Shown: positions 38,973 through 49,915, counted from the stretch's first letter. The stretch: DNA of 64,000 nt from Georgenia ruanii (GCF_009193175.1 NZ_VUKE01000002.1:248001-312000); one strand, 5' to 3'. The notes: generated by a model from the sequence alone, not told the origin. Translations and numbers: made by a program.

Positions 38973-39403
38973 CCGCGCCACCCGGCGGGGAAGGTCGGGG
39001 CCCGTCCCGTCCCGGGACCGCGCGGCCGCCTCTCGACAGCGGGGGCGCGGGCCTGGGATCCTAGACGTGCAGCCGCGCGTGCCCGGCCCCGCTCGTCGCC
39101 CGGGCCGCCGCCCGCACGGGCCCCGCCGGAGGCGAAGGAGACGTGGCGCACGGCTGCCGCGAAAAACCTCATGATCGGCGCCGCTGCTGATAACATAGGG
39201 GTGCACCGACTCCCTGCGGACGTCTTCCGCGCACCTGGGTGCGTCAACCACGTCGCCGTACAGACGGAGCATCGCCGCGAACCGCCGCACGAAGCGATCG
39301 TGCTGCGCGCAGGAGCGGCCCCCGACACTCCCAGCCTCCTGGCTGGACCCAGACGACGTCCCCCCGCATCAGCGGCCGGACATCTACCGAGGGAAGGAAC
39401 CTC
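38973..39403 (+). promoter_or_regulatory. Gene-free region and probable long leader of rho
   Basis: 431 nt without a supported gene. TAACAT at 39191-39196 is a likely -10, giving a start near 39203 and a leader of about 200 nt; no good -35 was seen. rho leaders elsewhere carry autoregulation by Rho, so this is a candidate, but I see no defined structure. The rho ribosome site is GGGAAGGAA at 39391-39399. Confidence 0.35.
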
Positions 39404-41521
39404 GTGACCGACACTGTCGAAGCCCCCCAGAGCGCCAGCCGTGCCGGGCGCGGGGGCTCGCTGACCACCATGCGCCTGCCGGAGCTGCAGGCGATGGCCA
39501 GCGAGATGGGTCTCAAGGGCACCACGAAGATGCGCAAGAGCGACCTCATCGCCGCCATCCGTGAGGGGCGGGGCGACTCTGGCGCGTCCACCCCGAAGGC
39601 CGAGAAGGCCGGCAAGGCCGAGAAGGCCCCGGCGGAGAAGGCCGCGGTCGAGAAGGCCGACAAGGCCCCGGCCGAGAAGGCCGACAAGGCCCCGGCGCGG
39701 CGGGCCGCCGCGGAGCAGGGCCCCGCCGAGAAGGCCAGCGCCGAGCAGAGCCCGGCGGCGCAGGCCCCCGCCGCGAAGGCCCCCGCGGAGCGCGCCCGCA
39801 CCCGTCGGGCCGTCGCCCCCGCTCAGGCGCCCGCCTCCCAGGCCGGCGAGAGCGACCGCGCCGAGCGCGCCGCCGCGAGCACGCGCGCCCCCGAGGCCTC
39901 CGCCCCGCCCGCGCCGGCCGAGGCCCCGACCCGGTCCCAGAGCGCCGACCCGGCGGGTCTGGCGGAGCACGAGCCCGCCTCGCGCGGGCGCCGCGGCTCG
40001 CGCCGGGCCACCGCGCCGACGGCCACGCCCGAGTCGCACGACGACGCCAAGGAGGCGCTCAAGCGCGAGCTGGCCGCCCAGGCCGCGGCGAAGAACGGCG
40101 GGGCCACCGAGGAGCCGCGCCTCACCCTCGACGCCCTTGGCGAGGCCGCCGCCCGCCGCCGCGCCGCCGAGCACGAGCACGACCACGACCACGACGGCCA
40201 GCACCCGCACGCCCAGCAGCGGCGCCGCGACGACGCCGAGGACGACCGCGGCTCGCGCAGCCGGCGTCGCAACCGCGACCGCGGGCGTGACCGCAAGCGC
40301 CGCCCCGGCCGGCCGGGCGACTTCGCCTTCGACGAGCCGGTGGAGGTCGGCGAGGACGACGTCCTGCTGCCCGTCGCCGGCATCCTCGACATCCTCGACA
40401 ACTACGCGTTCGTGCGGACCTCCGGCTACCTGCCCGGCCCGAACGACGTCTACGTCACCCTGGGGCAGGTCAAGCGCAACGGGCTGCGCCGCGGCGACGC
40501 CATCACCGGCGCCGTCCGCCAGCCCCACGAGGGCGAGAGCGAGAACAAGCGCCAGAAGTTCAACGCCCTGGTGCGCCTCGACACCGTCAACGGCATGAGC
40601 ATTGACAAGGCGCGCCAGCGCCCGGAGTTCAACAAGCTCACCCCGCTCTACCCGCAGGAGCAGCTGCGGCTGGAGACCACGCCCAAGGCCATCACCCCGC
40701 GCGTCATCGACCTCGTCGCCCCGATCGGCAAGGGCCAGCGCGGCCTCATCGTCGCCCCGCCCAAGGCCGGCAAGACGATCATCATGCAGCAGATCGCCAA
40801 CGCGATCGCCGTGAACAACCCCAACGTCCACCTCATGGTGGTCCTCGTGGACGAGCGTCCCGAGGAGGTCACGGACATGCAGCGGATGGTCAAGGGCGAG
40901 GTCATCGCCTCGACCTTCGACCGCCCCGCGTCCGACCACACCATCGTCGCCGAGCTGGCGATCGAGCGGGCCAAGCGCCTGGTCGAGCTGGGCCAGGACG
41001 TCGTCGTGCTGCTCGACTCCCTCACCCGGCTCTCGCGGGCCTACAACCTCGCGGCCCCGGCGTCCGGGCGCATCCTCTCCGGCGGCGTGGACGCCTCGGC
41101 GCTGTACCCGCCGAAGAAGTTCTTCGGCGCCGCGCGCAACATCGAGCACGGCGGCTCGCTGACGATCCTCGCCTCGGCGCTGGTGGAGACCGGCTCGAAG
41201 ATGGACGAGGTGATCTTCGAGGAGTTCAAGGGCACCGGCAACATGGAGCTGCGCCTGTCCCGCCAGCTGGCGGACAAGCGGATCTTCCCCGCCGTGGACA
41301 TCAACGCCTCCGGCACCCGCCGCGAGGAGCTGCTCATGGCGCCCGAGGAGCTCAAGATCGTCTGGAAGCTGCGCCGCGTCATGGGCGCGCTCGACCAGCA
41401 GCAGGCCATCGACCTGCTCCTGGGCAAGCTGCGCGAGACGACGTCGAACGCCGAGTTCCTGCTCACCGTCCAGAAGACGTCCCCGAGCCCGACCGGCGAG
41501 CCCGAGCTCGCCATCCGCTGA
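39404..41521 (+). CDS. rho: Transcription termination factor Rho, with long N-terminal insertion
   Basis: 705 aa versus about 420 in E. coli. Residues 20-55 are the Rho N domain ([15 protein letters not shown]). About 60-300 is a low-complexity, RNA-avid insertion: repeats of EKA(D/A)KAPAEKA, an Ala-rich part, a His-rich [16 protein letters not shown] at about 265, and a basic [20 protein letters not shown] end. The RNA-binding cold-shock domain follows ([20 protein letters not shown]), then the ATPase with [21 protein letters not shown]-loop and SGG...[20 protein letters not shown] 39404. Confidence 0.95.
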   Translation: MTDTVEAPQSASRAGRGGSLTTMRLPELQAMASEMGLKGTTKMRKSDLIAAIREGRGDSGASTPKAEKAGKAEKAPAEKAAVEKADKAPAEKADKAPARRAAAEQGPAEKASAEQSPAAQAPAAKAPAERARTRRAVAPAQAPASQAGESDRAERAAASTRAPEASAPPAPAEAPTRSQSADPAGLAEHEPASRGRRGSRRATAPTATPESHDDAKEALKRELAAQAAAKNGGATEEPRLTLDALGEAAARRRAAEHEHDHDHDGQHPHAQQRRRDDAEDDRGSRSRRRNRDRGRDRKRRPGRPGDFAFDEPVEVGEDDVLLPVAGILDILDNYAFVRTSGYLPGPNDVYVTLGQVKRNGLRRGDAITGAVRQPHEGESENKRQKFNALVRLDTVNGMSIDKARQRPEFNKLTPLYPQEQLRLETTPKAITPRVIDLVAPIGKGQRGLIVAPPKAGKTIIMQQIANAIAVNNPNVHLMVVLVDERPEEVTDMQRMVKGEVIASTFDRPASDHTIVAELAIERAKRLVELGQDVVVLLDSLTRLSRAYNLAAPASGRILSGGVDASALYPPKKFFGAARNIEHGGSLTILASALVETGSKMDEVIFEEFKGTGNMELRLSRQLADKRIFPAVDINASGTRREELLMAPEELKIVWKLRRVMGALDQQQAIDLLLGKLRETTSNAEFLLTVQKTSPSPTGEPELAIR

Positions 41522-41540
41522 CCATCCCCCGGGGCGCCGA

Positions 41541-41604
41541 GACGTCGTCCTCCCGGTCAGGTGTCACGAGCTAGCTCGTGACACCGTGCCGAGAAGACGA
41601 CGTC
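41541..41604. terminator. Nested palindrome after rho
   Basis: Inner perfect palindrome of 26 nt at 41560-41585 (GGTGTCACGAGCT / AGCTCGTGACACC). Outer arms GACGTCGTC (41541-41549) and GACGACGTC (41596-41604) extend it. It can act as terminator or as a protein-binding site. The TCGTGAC/GTCACGA core equals that of the hipB operator. Confidence 0.7.
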
Positions 41605-41747
41605 CCACGGCGCGATGGGGGTGGCGTCGCTCACAGCGGCGCCGCCGGTGTGTCCGGACGCGAGCGCGTCTGGCAGAATGTCTCGTCGGCTTCCGGTTCA
41701 CGTGCGTGCCGCGCACGACCCGGGGCATCCACGAACCTAGGAGAATC

Positions 41748-41969
41748 ATGAAGCAGGGCATCCACCCCGAGTACGTCACGACCCAGGTGACGTGCACCTG
41801 CGGGAACACCTTCACCACCCGCAGCGCCGAGACGAGCGGCGAGATCCGCGCCGACGTGTGCAGCGCCTGCCACCCGTTCTACACGGGCAAGCAGAAGATC
41901 CTCGACACCGGTGGCCGCGTCGCCCGCTTCGAGGCCCGCTACGGCAAGAAGGCAGCCAAGAACGCCTAG
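41748..41969 (+). CDS. rpmE: 50S ribosomal protein L31, zinc-binding form
   Basis: 73 aa. Begins [16 protein letters not shown]. Zinc ligands are CTC (16, 18) and CSAC (37, 40), so it is the C+ form rather than the zinc-free YkgM type. [18 protein letters not shown] is the conserved C-terminal core. ATG 41748 after TAGGAGA. Placement between rho and prfA is conserved in actinobacteria. Confidence 0.96.
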   Translation: MKQGIHPEYVTTQVTCTCGNTFTTRSAETSGEIRADVCSACHPFYTGKQKILDTGGRVARFEARYGKKAAKNA

Positions 41970-41977
41970 CCGTTCCT

Positions 41978-42033
41978 CAGCGCCGGCGGTGACGTCGTCG
42001 GACCCCTCCGGTCCGCGAGTCCCGCCGGCGCTG
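41978..42033 (+). terminator. Stem-loop between rpmE and prfA
   Basis: 12-bp outer stem CAGCGCCGGCGG / CCGCCGGCGCTG with an inner CGGACC/GGTCCG hairpin near 41999-42015. No T run. Likely attenuates read-through from rpmE into prfA. Confidence 0.55.
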
Positions 42034-42071
42034 TCGTATCCAACCGGGTCTGCTGCGCGAAGGGGAGAGCG

Positions 42072-43163
42072 TTGAGCGAGGACATGGGCATCGAGCCGCT
42101 GCTGGCCGAGCACGCCGAGATCGAGCGGGCCATGGCCGACCCCGCCGTGCACGCCGACCCCGGCCGCGCCCGCCAGCTGGGCCGGCGCTACGCCGAGCTC
42201 GGCCGCATCGTCCGGGCCTACCAGGCCTGGCAGCAGGCCGACGGCGACCTCGCCGCCGGCCGCGAGCTCGCCGAGGCCGACGCGTCCTTCGCCGAGGAGC
42301 TCCCGGACCTCGAGGCCGCCGCGGCCGAGGCGGCCGAGCACCTGCACAAGGTCCTCGTGCCCACCGATCCCGACGACGCCCGCGACGTCATCCTCGAGGT
42401 CAAGGCGGGGGAGGGCGGCGAGGAGTCCGCCCTGTTCGCCGGGGACCTGCTGCGGATGTACCTGCGCTACGCCGAGCGGCAGGGCTGGTCCACCCAGATC
42501 CTCGGCGCCACCGAGTCCGACCTGGGCGGGTACAAGGACGCCTCCGTCGCGATCAAGGCCAAGGGCGTCCCGGAGGACCCCGCGGACGGGGTGTGGGCGC
42601 ACCTGAAGTACGAGGGCGGTGTGCACCGGGTCCAGCGGGTGCCCGTCACCGAGTCCCAGGGCCGCATCCACACCTCCGCGGCCGGCGTGCTGGTCCTGCC
42701 CGAGGTCGACGACCCCGGCGAGGTCGAGATCGACCCGAACGACCTGCGCATCGACGTCTACCGCTCCTCCGGGCCCGGCGGGCAGAGCGTCAACACCACC
42801 GACTCCGCGGTCCGCATCACGCACCTGCCCACCGGCATCGTCGTGTCGATGCAGAACGAGAAGTCCCAGCTGCAGAACCGCGAGCAGGCGATGCGCGTGC
42901 TGCGCGCCCGGCTGCTCGCCGCCCGGCAGGAGGAGGCCGCGGCCGCCGCCTCGGAGCAGCGGCGCTCCCAGGTGCGCACCGTCGACCGCTCCGAGCGCAT
43001 CCGCACCTACAACTTCCCCGAGAACCGCATCGCCGACCACCGCACCGGGTACAAGGCCTACAACCTCGACCACGTGCTCGACGGCGACCTCGGCCCGGTC
43101 ATCGCCTCGGCCGTGGAGCTGGACGAGGCCGAGCGCCTCGCCGCCGCGGCCCGCCGGGACTGA
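42072..43163 (+). CDS. prfA: Peptide chain release factor 1
   Basis: 363 aa. Stop-codon selection tripeptide PVT in [14 protein letters not shown] (PxT type, reading UAG/UAA) and the hydrolysis motif GGQ in [11 protein letters not shown], whose Gln is methylated by the adjacent PrmC. TTG 42072 with AAGGGGAGAG ahead. Ends 1 nt before prmC. Confidence 0.95.
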   Translation: MSEDMGIEPLLAEHAEIERAMADPAVHADPGRARQLGRRYAELGRIVRAYQAWQQADGDLAAGRELAEADASFAEELPDLEAAAAEAAEHLHKVLVPTDPDDARDVILEVKAGEGGEESALFAGDLLRMYLRYAERQGWSTQILGATESDLGGYKDASVAIKAKGVPEDPADGVWAHLKYEGGVHRVQRVPVTESQGRIHTSAAGVLVLPEVDDPGEVEIDPNDLRIDVYRSSGPGGQSVNTTDSAVRITHLPTGIVVSMQNEKSQLQNREQAMRVLRARLLAARQEEAAAAASEQRRSQVRTVDRSERIRTYNFPENRIADHRTGYKAYNLDHVLDGDLGPVIASAVELDEAERLAAAARRD

Positions 43164-43164
43164 C

Positions 43165-44061
43165 GTGGTCGACGACGGCGCCGCCTCCTGGCGCCCCGCG
43201 GTGACGGTGCGCCAGGCGGTCGCCGGGGCGGCGCTCCTGCTCGCCGAGGCCGGCGTGCCCTCCGCCGACGTCGACGCGCGCCTGCTGGCCGAGCACGTGC
43301 TCGGCCGCTCGCTCTTCCTCGTGCCGGCCGCGAGCACGTTCGCCGACCTGGGGGAGGGGCTGCAGGCCCACTACGCCGAGCTGGTCGACCGGCGCCGGCG
43401 CCGCGAGCCGCTCCAGCACATCACCGGCCAGATGCCCTTCCGCCACCTCGTCCTGGTCGCGGCGCCCGGCGCGTTCGTGGTGCGCCCGGAGACCGAGGTG
43501 GTCGCCGGCGTCGCCGTCGACGCCGCCGCGACCGTGGCCGCCGGGGGCCGCGCCCCGGTGGTCGTCGACCTGTGCACCGGCTCGGGGGCCATCGCCCTGG
43601 CGGTCGCGACGGAGGTGCCGGGCGCCCGGGTGCACGCCGTCGAGATCTCCGAGGCCGCGCTCGCAGTCGCCCGCCGCAACGTCGACGCCCTCGCCCCCTC
43701 GGTCGACCTGGTCCTCGGCGACGCGGCCACCGCCCTGCCCGCGCTCGACGGCGCGGTCGACGTCGTCGTCTCCAACCCGCCCTACATCCCGCCCGATGCC
43801 GTGCCGCGCGAGCACGAGGTGCGCGAGCACGACCCCGACCTCGCGCTCTACGGCGGGGGCCCCGACGGGCTGGCCGTCCCGCGCGCCGTCGTGCGCACCG
43901 CGGCGCGGCTGCTGCGCCCGGGCGGCACCTTCGTCATGGAGCACGCCGAGGTGCAGGCCGGCGCCGCGCGCGAGCTCGTCGCCGCGGCGGGGTTCGCCGA
44001 GGTGCGCACCGGGCAGGACCTCACCGGCCGCGACCGCTACGTCGTCGCCCGCCGCCGCTGA
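43165..44061 (+). CDS. prmC: Release factor glutamine methyltransferase PrmC
   Basis: 298 aa. N-terminal helical substrate domain (about 10-80), then the SAM domain with VVDLCTGSGAIALAVA and the Gln-binding NPPY in VSNPPYIPPD. Methylates the GGQ glutamine of RF1/RF2. GTG 43165 lies right after prfA, suggesting coupling; a later GTG at 43201 is possible. Its last 25 nt overlap the 3' end of a gene on the other strand. Confidence 0.93.
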   Translation: MVDDGAASWRPAVTVRQAVAGAALLLAEAGVPSADVDARLLAEHVLGRSLFLVPAASTFADLGEGLQAHYAELVDRRRRREPLQHITGQMPFRHLVLVAAPGAFVVRPETEVVAGVAVDAAATVAAGGRAPVVVDLCTGSGAIALAVATEVPGARVHAVEISEAALAVARRNVDALAPSVDLVLGDAATALPALDGAVDVVVSNPPYIPPDAVPREHEVREHDPDLALYGGGPDGLAVPRAVVRTAARLLRPGGTFVMEHAEVQAGAARELVAAAGFAEVRTGQDLTGRDRYVVARRR

Positions 44062-44417
44062 CGGGCCGTCAGCGCCCGGGCGAGCGCGACGCCGGCGAGC
44101 ACGCCGAGCACGTCCGCGACGGCGTCGAGCGGGTCCCCGGTGCGGCCGGGCAGCAGGGTGTGCTGGACCACCTCGCTGACGACGGCGTGCGCGACGCCGA
44201 ACCCGGTGACCAGCGCGGGGGCGAGGCCCGCCCGCAGCGCCGTGAACGTCACGGCGGCGAAGATGACCGCGTGGGTGACCTTGTCCGCCCCGGGCACGTC
44301 CGCGGCGGCCGCCGGGGCGTGGGGCGCGTAGAGCACGAGCACCTGGACGACGAGGGCCACCGCGGTGGCGACCGTCCACCGCCGGCGGGAGGGGCGGCGG
44401 GAGCGGGCGGGCGGCAC
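44037..44417 (-). CDS. VanZ-like family membrane protein
   Basis: 126 aa. About four membrane helices; VanZ motifs DKVTHAVIFAAVTF and SEVVQHTLLPGRTGDPLDAVADVLGV (shown in part). VanZ itself gives low-level teicoplanin resistance, but family members are widespread and of unclear function. The start is uncertain: GTG 44417 is chosen; GTG 44462 would add 15 residues and nearly touch the divergent sua5 start. Its 3' end overlaps prmC tail-to-tail. Confidence 0.72.
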   Translation of the reverse strand: MPPARSRRPSRRRWTVATAVALVVQVLVLYAPHAPAAAADVPGADKVTHAVIFAAVTFTALRAGLAPALVTGFGVAHAVVSEVVQHTLLPGRTGDPLDAVADVLGVLAGVALARALTARQRRRATT

Positions 44418-44466
44418 GCAGGGCAGGATGTCACGTCCGTCCGGCGCGCGTGAAAGACTCACCCGT

Positions 44467-45270
44467 GTGAATGTGTACGACTGCCAGGATCCGGAGGAAC
44501 GCAGCGCAGGCCTCGACGAGGCCGTCAACGCCCTGGGGCGCGGGGCGCTCGCCGTCATCCCCACCGACACCGTGTACGGCATCGCCGCCGACGCGTTCGA
44601 CGCCCGCGCCGTCGCCGCCCTGCTGGCCGCCAAGGGCCGCGGGCGGCAGATGCCGCCGCCGGTGCTCGTCGGCAGCCCGGAGACGCTCGACGGCCTGGCC
44701 ACCGAGGTGCCGGGCGTGGTCCGCGACCTCGTCACGGCGTTCTGGCCGGGCCCGCTGACGATCATCTGCCTCGCGCAGCCCTCGCTCGCCTGGGACCTGG
44801 GCGACACCGACGGCACCGTGGCCCTGCGCATGCCCGCGGACGAGACCGCCCTGGCGCTGCTGCGGCGCACCGGCCCGCTGGCCGTCTCCAGCGCGAACCT
44901 GTCCGGGCAGCCGTCGGCGAACACCGCCGCCCAGGCCGTGGCCTACTTCGGCGACAAGGTGGCCGTCTACCTCGACGCCGGCCACGCCGGCGGGGGCGTG
45001 GCCTCCACCATCGTCGACGCGACGGCGGAGCGCCTCACCATCCTGCGGCAGGGGGCGCTCTCGCGCGCCGAGCTGGCCGCGGTCGCCCCCGAGCTCGCCG
45101 AGGACCTGGCCGCGGAGCAGCCGGAGGCGGAGGACGAGGTCGCCGCCGGCGAGCCCGAGGCGGCCGACACCGGGTCCGCCGTCGACGACGCCGAGGCGGC
45201 CGACACCGAGCCCGCGGCCGACGCCGCCGCCGCGGAGGTCCCCACCGGGGAGGGTGACGCCCCGAGGTGA
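44467..45270 (+). CDS. L-threonylcarbamoyladenylate synthase (Sua5/YrdC/YciO)
   Basis: 267 aa. The YrdC domain (about 10-200) shows IPTDTVYGIAADA, KGRGRQMPPPVLV, FWPGPLTII and SSANLSGQPS. It makes threonylcarbamoyl-AMP for tRNA t6A37. It lacks the Sua5 C-terminal domain; instead residues 210-267 are an acidic Ala/Glu/Asp tail. GTG 44467 is chosen with VNVYDCQDPEER as the start; no ribosome site is seen, so it may be leaderless. Overlaps the next gene by 4 nt. Confidence 0.9.
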   Translation: MNVYDCQDPEERSAGLDEAVNALGRGALAVIPTDTVYGIAADAFDARAVAALLAAKGRGRQMPPPVLVGSPETLDGLATEVPGVVRDLVTAFWPGPLTIICLAQPSLAWDLGDTDGTVALRMPADETALALLRRTGPLAVSSANLSGQPSANTAAQAVAYFGDKVAVYLDAGHAGGGVASTIVDATAERLTILRQGALSRAELAAVAPELAEDLAAEQPEAEDEVAAGEPEAADTGSAVDDAEAADTEPAADAAAAEVPTGEGDAPR

Positions 45271-46697
45271 GGGTCTACCTGCTCGTCCTGCTGACCGCGG
45301 CGGCCGTGACGTTCCTCCTCACGCCGATCGTGCGGCGGCTGGCGCACGTCACCCGCGCCCTCACCCCGGTGCGGGCGCGGGACGTGCACACCGTGCCCAC
45401 CCCGCGCCTGGGCGGCGTGGCCATGCTGGCCGGTCTCGCCGCGGCGCTGGTGGTGGGCTCGCAGGTGCCCTTCCTGCACGCCGTCTTCTGGGACACCTCC
45501 ACCGCCTGGGCGATCCTCGGCGGCGCGACGGTGGTGTGCCTGCTCGGCGTGGCCGACGACATCTGGGACCTGGACTGGATGACCAAGCTGGTCGGCCAGG
45601 TGCTCGCCGCGGGACTCATGGCCTGGCAGGGCGTCCAGCTCATCACCTTCCCGGTCTTCGGGCTGACGATCGGCTCGAGCCGGCTGTCGCTGTTCGCGAC
45701 GATCCTCGTCGTGGTCGTGTGCATCAACGCGGTGAACTTCGTCGACGGCCTCGACGGGCTGGCCGCGGGCATGATCGCCATCGGCGGCGGCGCGTTCTTC
45801 TTCTACACCTACCTGCTCACCCGCGAGGCGCAGCCGGGCAACTACGCCAACCTCGCCACCGCGGTCATCGCCGCCCTGGTGGGGGTGTGCCTGGGCTTCC
45901 TCCCGCACAACTTCAACCCGGCGAAGATCTTCATGGGCGACTCCGGGTCCATGCTGCTCGGCCTCGTCGTCGCCGCCGCGGCCATCGTCGTCACCGGGCA
46001 GATCGACCCGGCCGCCGTCTCCACCGGGCAGGTGCTGCCCGCCTACGTGCCGATCCTGTTGCCGGTGGCGGTGCTGCTGCTGCCGCTGCTGGACATGACC
46101 CTCGCCGTCCTGCGCCGCGTGCGCGCCGGGCACTCGCCGTTCCATCCCGACCGCATGCACCTGCACCACCGCCTGCTGGGGCTGGGGCACAGCCACCGGC
46201 GGGCCGTGCTCATCATGTACCTGTGGACGACGGTGTTCGCCTTCAGCGCCGTCGCGCTGGCCGTGTTCTCGCCGCTGCAGGTCGCCGTCGGGGCGGCCAT
46301 CGCCATCGCCGTCGCCGCGGTCGTGACGTACAACCAGCTGCCCGGCCTGCGCCACGCCGCCGAGCCCGAGGGCGGCGCCTCGGCCGCGCCGGAGGCCGCC
46401 GGGCCGGACGACGAGGGCGCGTCGGCCCCGCCGCAGGCCGCCTGGCCGGACGACGCCGCCGCACCGGCCGAGGTCGCCGCACCGGCCGAGGTCCCCGCTG
46501 CGCCGGCCGAGGTTCCCGCCGATCGGCCGGTCGCCGCCGGCGACGGCGAGCCCGCGCGCCGCGAGGTCGCCGCCGGGCCGGACATCGCCGTCGGCCCGCC
46601 CGCCCTGTCCTCTCCCACCGCCCCGTCCCGCGCCGCCGGCCGCCACACCGCGCCCGCCATCGCCGCCCCTCACCCCGCGAAGGACCAGCCCCGATGA
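45267..46697 (+). CDS. Undecaprenyl-phosphate GlcNAc-1-phosphate transferase-like (WecA/TagO/MraY family)
   Basis: 476 aa. About ten helices over residues 1-365 with family motifs VADDIWDLDW, NFVDGLDGLAAG, MGDSGSMLLG and PDRMHLHHRLL. Transfers a sugar-1-phosphate to undecaprenyl or decaprenyl phosphate, starting arabinogalactan or teichoic-type polymer synthesis. Residues 370-476 are an extra cytoplasmic Ala/Pro/Glu tail with AAPAEV repeats. GTG 45267 (GTGA overlap). Confidence 0.9.
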   Translation: MRVYLLVLLTAAAVTFLLTPIVRRLAHVTRALTPVRARDVHTVPTPRLGGVAMLAGLAAALVVGSQVPFLHAVFWDTSTAWAILGGATVVCLLGVADDIWDLDWMTKLVGQVLAAGLMAWQGVQLITFPVFGLTIGSSRLSLFATILVVVVCINAVNFVDGLDGLAAGMIAIGGGAFFFYTYLLTREAQPGNYANLATAVIAALVGVCLGFLPHNFNPAKIFMGDSGSMLLGLVVAAAAIVVTGQIDPAAVSTGQVLPAYVPILLPVAVLLLPLLDMTLAVLRRVRAGHSPFHPDRMHLHHRLLGLGHSHRRAVLIMYLWTTVFAFSAVALAVFSPLQVAVGAAIAIAVAAVVTYNQLPGLRHAAEPEGGASAAPEAAGPDDEGASAPPQAAWPDDAAAPAEVAAPAEVPAAPAEVPADRPVAAGDGEPARREVAAGPDIAVGPPALSSPTAPSRAAGRHTAPAIAAPHPAKDQPR

Positions 46698-47167
46698 CCG
46701 ACCGCCCCTCCGCCGCGCCGGGTCCGACACCCGACACCTCCGGTGCCACCCGGGACATGTTCCGGCGCATCCTGCGCCAGCTGACCCTCCTCGTCCTCGT
46801 CCTCGCCGTGGGCGGCGGGGTGGTCGGCTACCTCGTCGCCGGGCAGCCGGGGCTGTGGGGGGCCCTCATGGGCGCCGGCGTCGCCGCGCTCTTCATGGTC
46901 GGCACGGCCGCGACGATGCTCCTCACCGCCGACAAGCCGCTGCACGTGGCCAGCGCCGCAGGCGTGGGCGGCTGGATCGTCAAGCTCGTCCTGCTGCTCG
47001 TGCTCCTCGCGCTCGTGCGCGGCAAGGGCTTCTACTCGCCCGGGGCGTTCTTCGTCGTCCTCGTGCTCGCCATCGTGGGCTCCTTCGTCATCGAGGCCCG
47101 GGCCGTGCTGCGTTCGCGCGTGCCCACGTTCGAGCCGCCCCGGCCCCCGTCGGAGGACGAGGCCTGA
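46694..47167 (+). CDS. AtpI-like membrane protein
   Basis: 157 aa, four helices (about 30-50, 55-75, 90-112, 118-138) with a Pro-rich N-terminus and acidic C-terminus. Position, immediately before the ATP synthase operon, and topology match the actinobacterial AtpI homologue thought to assist c-ring assembly. Sequence alone gives only weak family support. ATG 46694 overlaps the upstream stop (ATGA). Confidence 0.75.
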   Translation: MTDRPSAAPGPTPDTSGATRDMFRRILRQLTLLVLVLAVGGGVVGYLVAGQPGLWGALMGAGVAALFMVGTAATMLLTADKPLHVASAAGVGGWIVKLVLLLVLLALVRGKGFYSPGAFFVVLVLAIVGSFVIEARAVLRSRVPTFEPPRPPSEDEA

Positions 47168-47459
47168 TCCGCGCCGGGCGACGGGGGCCTGCCCCGCCGC
47201 GTGGACGGGGGTTGACCTGCCCGGTCGCCGACGCCGGGAGCCGAGCGCCACCGGCGCCGGAGGGGGCCGGCGTCGACGTCCGTCCGCCGCCCGGGCGGTG
47301 GTCTTTGGGGGCGTCAACATGCGTTAGGCTCTGTGCAGTCCCTGGCTGCGCGACGTGATTCGCGCATGCGCGGGAAACCACACTGAGAGCCGGAACGAGC
47401 CACAGGGGGACGTCCTGTCTGTCGTAAGTCTGCTGACGCTCACCGCCCCGGGCCAGGTC
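47168..47459 (+). promoter_or_regulatory. ATP synthase operon upstream region
   Basis: 292 nt without a supported gene. A possible promoter has TAGGCT at 47325-47330 with a weak TCTTTG 17 nt upstream, giving a start near 47337. A TTGACC at 47212 lacks a -10 partner. AGGGGGA at 47404-47410 precedes an in-frame CTG at 47415 that could be the true atpB start. Confidence 0.35.
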
Positions 47460-48527
<1,068 letters not shown>

Positions 48528-48528
<1 letters not shown>

Positions 48529-49100
48529 TGACTCCCACCGACCTGGTGCTGGCTGCGGCGGAGGAGCACAACGTCCTCCTTCCGGCCAGCTACGACATCC
48601 TCTGGTCGGCGGTGTGCGTCGTCATCATCGCGTTCTTCCTCGTGAAGTACGCCGTGCCGCGACTGACCGCGATGCTCGACGAGCGCGCCGCGAAGATCGA
48701 GGCCGGCCTCGCTCAGGCGGAGGAGGCCCAGCAGGCCGCCGCCCAGGCGGAGGAGCAGATCGCCGCCGAGCTCGGCGCCGCGCGCCGCGAGGCCGCCGAG
48801 GTGCGTGAGCGCGCCCAGGAAGAGGGCAAGCAGATCGTCGGCGACGCCCGGGCCAAGGCCCAGGCCGAGGCCGACCGCGTCACCGCCAACGCCGCGCGGC
48901 AGATCGAGGCCGACCGGCAGGCCGCGCAGATCTCCCTGCGCACCGACGTCGGCATGCTCGCCAGCGAGCTGGCCTCGCGCATCGTCGGCGAGTCGGTCAC
49001 CGACCGGGCGCTGCAGTCCCGCGTCATCGACCGGTTCCTCGACGAGCTCGACGCCCAGACGGCGCAGGCCCCGGCGGACGCGAAGGTGCAGGAGGCCTGA
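48528..49100 (+). CDS. atpF: F1Fo ATP synthase subunit b
   Basis: 190 aa. One membrane helix at about 20-42 (DILWSAVCVVIIAFFLVKY), then a long charged coiled coil to about 155 (EAQQAAAQAEEQIAAELG), the peripheral stalk. C-terminus binds delta. TGATG overlaps with both neighbours. Confidence 0.94.
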
Positions 49101-49915
49101 TGCGTGCGAGCAGCGAGGCGGCCCTGGAGCGGGCGCAGGAGCGGTGGGAGCCGGTCCTGCGCGAGGTGGGGGAGCGCGCCCGGACCCTGGGCGAGCAGCT
49201 CTTCGGCGCCGTCGACGTCCTCGACGGCTCCGGCGCGCTGCGGCGGGCCCTGACCGACCCGTCGCGTGACGGCGAGGACAAGGCCCGGCTGGCGGGCGCC
49301 GTCTTCGGCGGGAAGGTCGACGCCGAGGCGGTCGACCTCGTCGCCGGGCTCGTGCGCGAGCGCTGGTCCGACGACCGGGACCTGCCGGAGGCGGTGGAGT
49401 CCCTCGCGGTGGAGTCCGTGCTGGCGGCCGCGCAGGCCGCGGGCCGGCTGGCCGACGTCGAGGACGAGTCCTACCGCCTCGTGCGGATGCTCGCCGACGA
49501 GCGCGAGCTGCGCAACGCCGTCGAGGACCGCAACCTCCCCGCGGAGCGCCGCGCGGGCCTGATGGAGGCCGTGCTCAACGGCAAGGTCTTCCCGGAGACC
49601 TCCGTGCTGGCCGTTCGCGCCGCCCGGTCGCTGCGTCGCCGCTCGGTGACCACCGCGCTGCGCACCGTCACCGAGCTCGCCGCACGCCGGCGGGCCCACA
49701 TGGTGGCGTCCGTGACCTCCGCGGTCCCGCTCTCGCAGGAGCAGATCGACCGGCTCGCGGCCATCCTGCGCCGTACCTACGGCCGGGACGTGCAGGTGCA
49801 CGTCGGCCTCGACCCCGAGCTGCTCGGCGGCGTGCGGGTGCAGGTGGGCGACGACGTCATCGACGGCACGCTGGCCACCCGCCTCGCCGACGCCCGGCGC
49901 CGGCTCGCGGGCTGA
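49100..49915 (+). CDS. atpH: F1Fo ATP synthase subunit delta
   Basis: 271 aa, the long actinobacterial form (about 177 in E. coli). N-terminal helical domain contacts alpha; the C-terminal part has [36 protein letters not shown] and [11 protein letters not shown] typical of OSCP/delta. Links the b stalk to F1. Confidence 0.93.
   Translation: MRASSEAALERAQERWEPVLREVGERARTLGEQLFGAVDVLDGSGALRRALTDPSRDGEDKARLAGAVFGGKVDAEAVDLVAGLVRERWSDDRDLPEAVESLAVESVLAAAQAAGRLADVEDESYRLVRMLADERELRNAVEDRNLPAERRAGLMEAVLNGKVFPETSVLAVRAARSLRRRSVTTALRTVTELAARRRAHMVASVTSAVPLSQEQIDRLAAILRRTYGRDVQVHVGLDPELLGGVRVQVGDDVIDGTLATRLADARRRLAG

Noticed and set aside
39171-39407. 78-codon frame in the rho leader as a rhoL-type peptide
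   Set aside because: It begins upstream of the likely -10 box, lacks a ribosome site and has no recognisable content.
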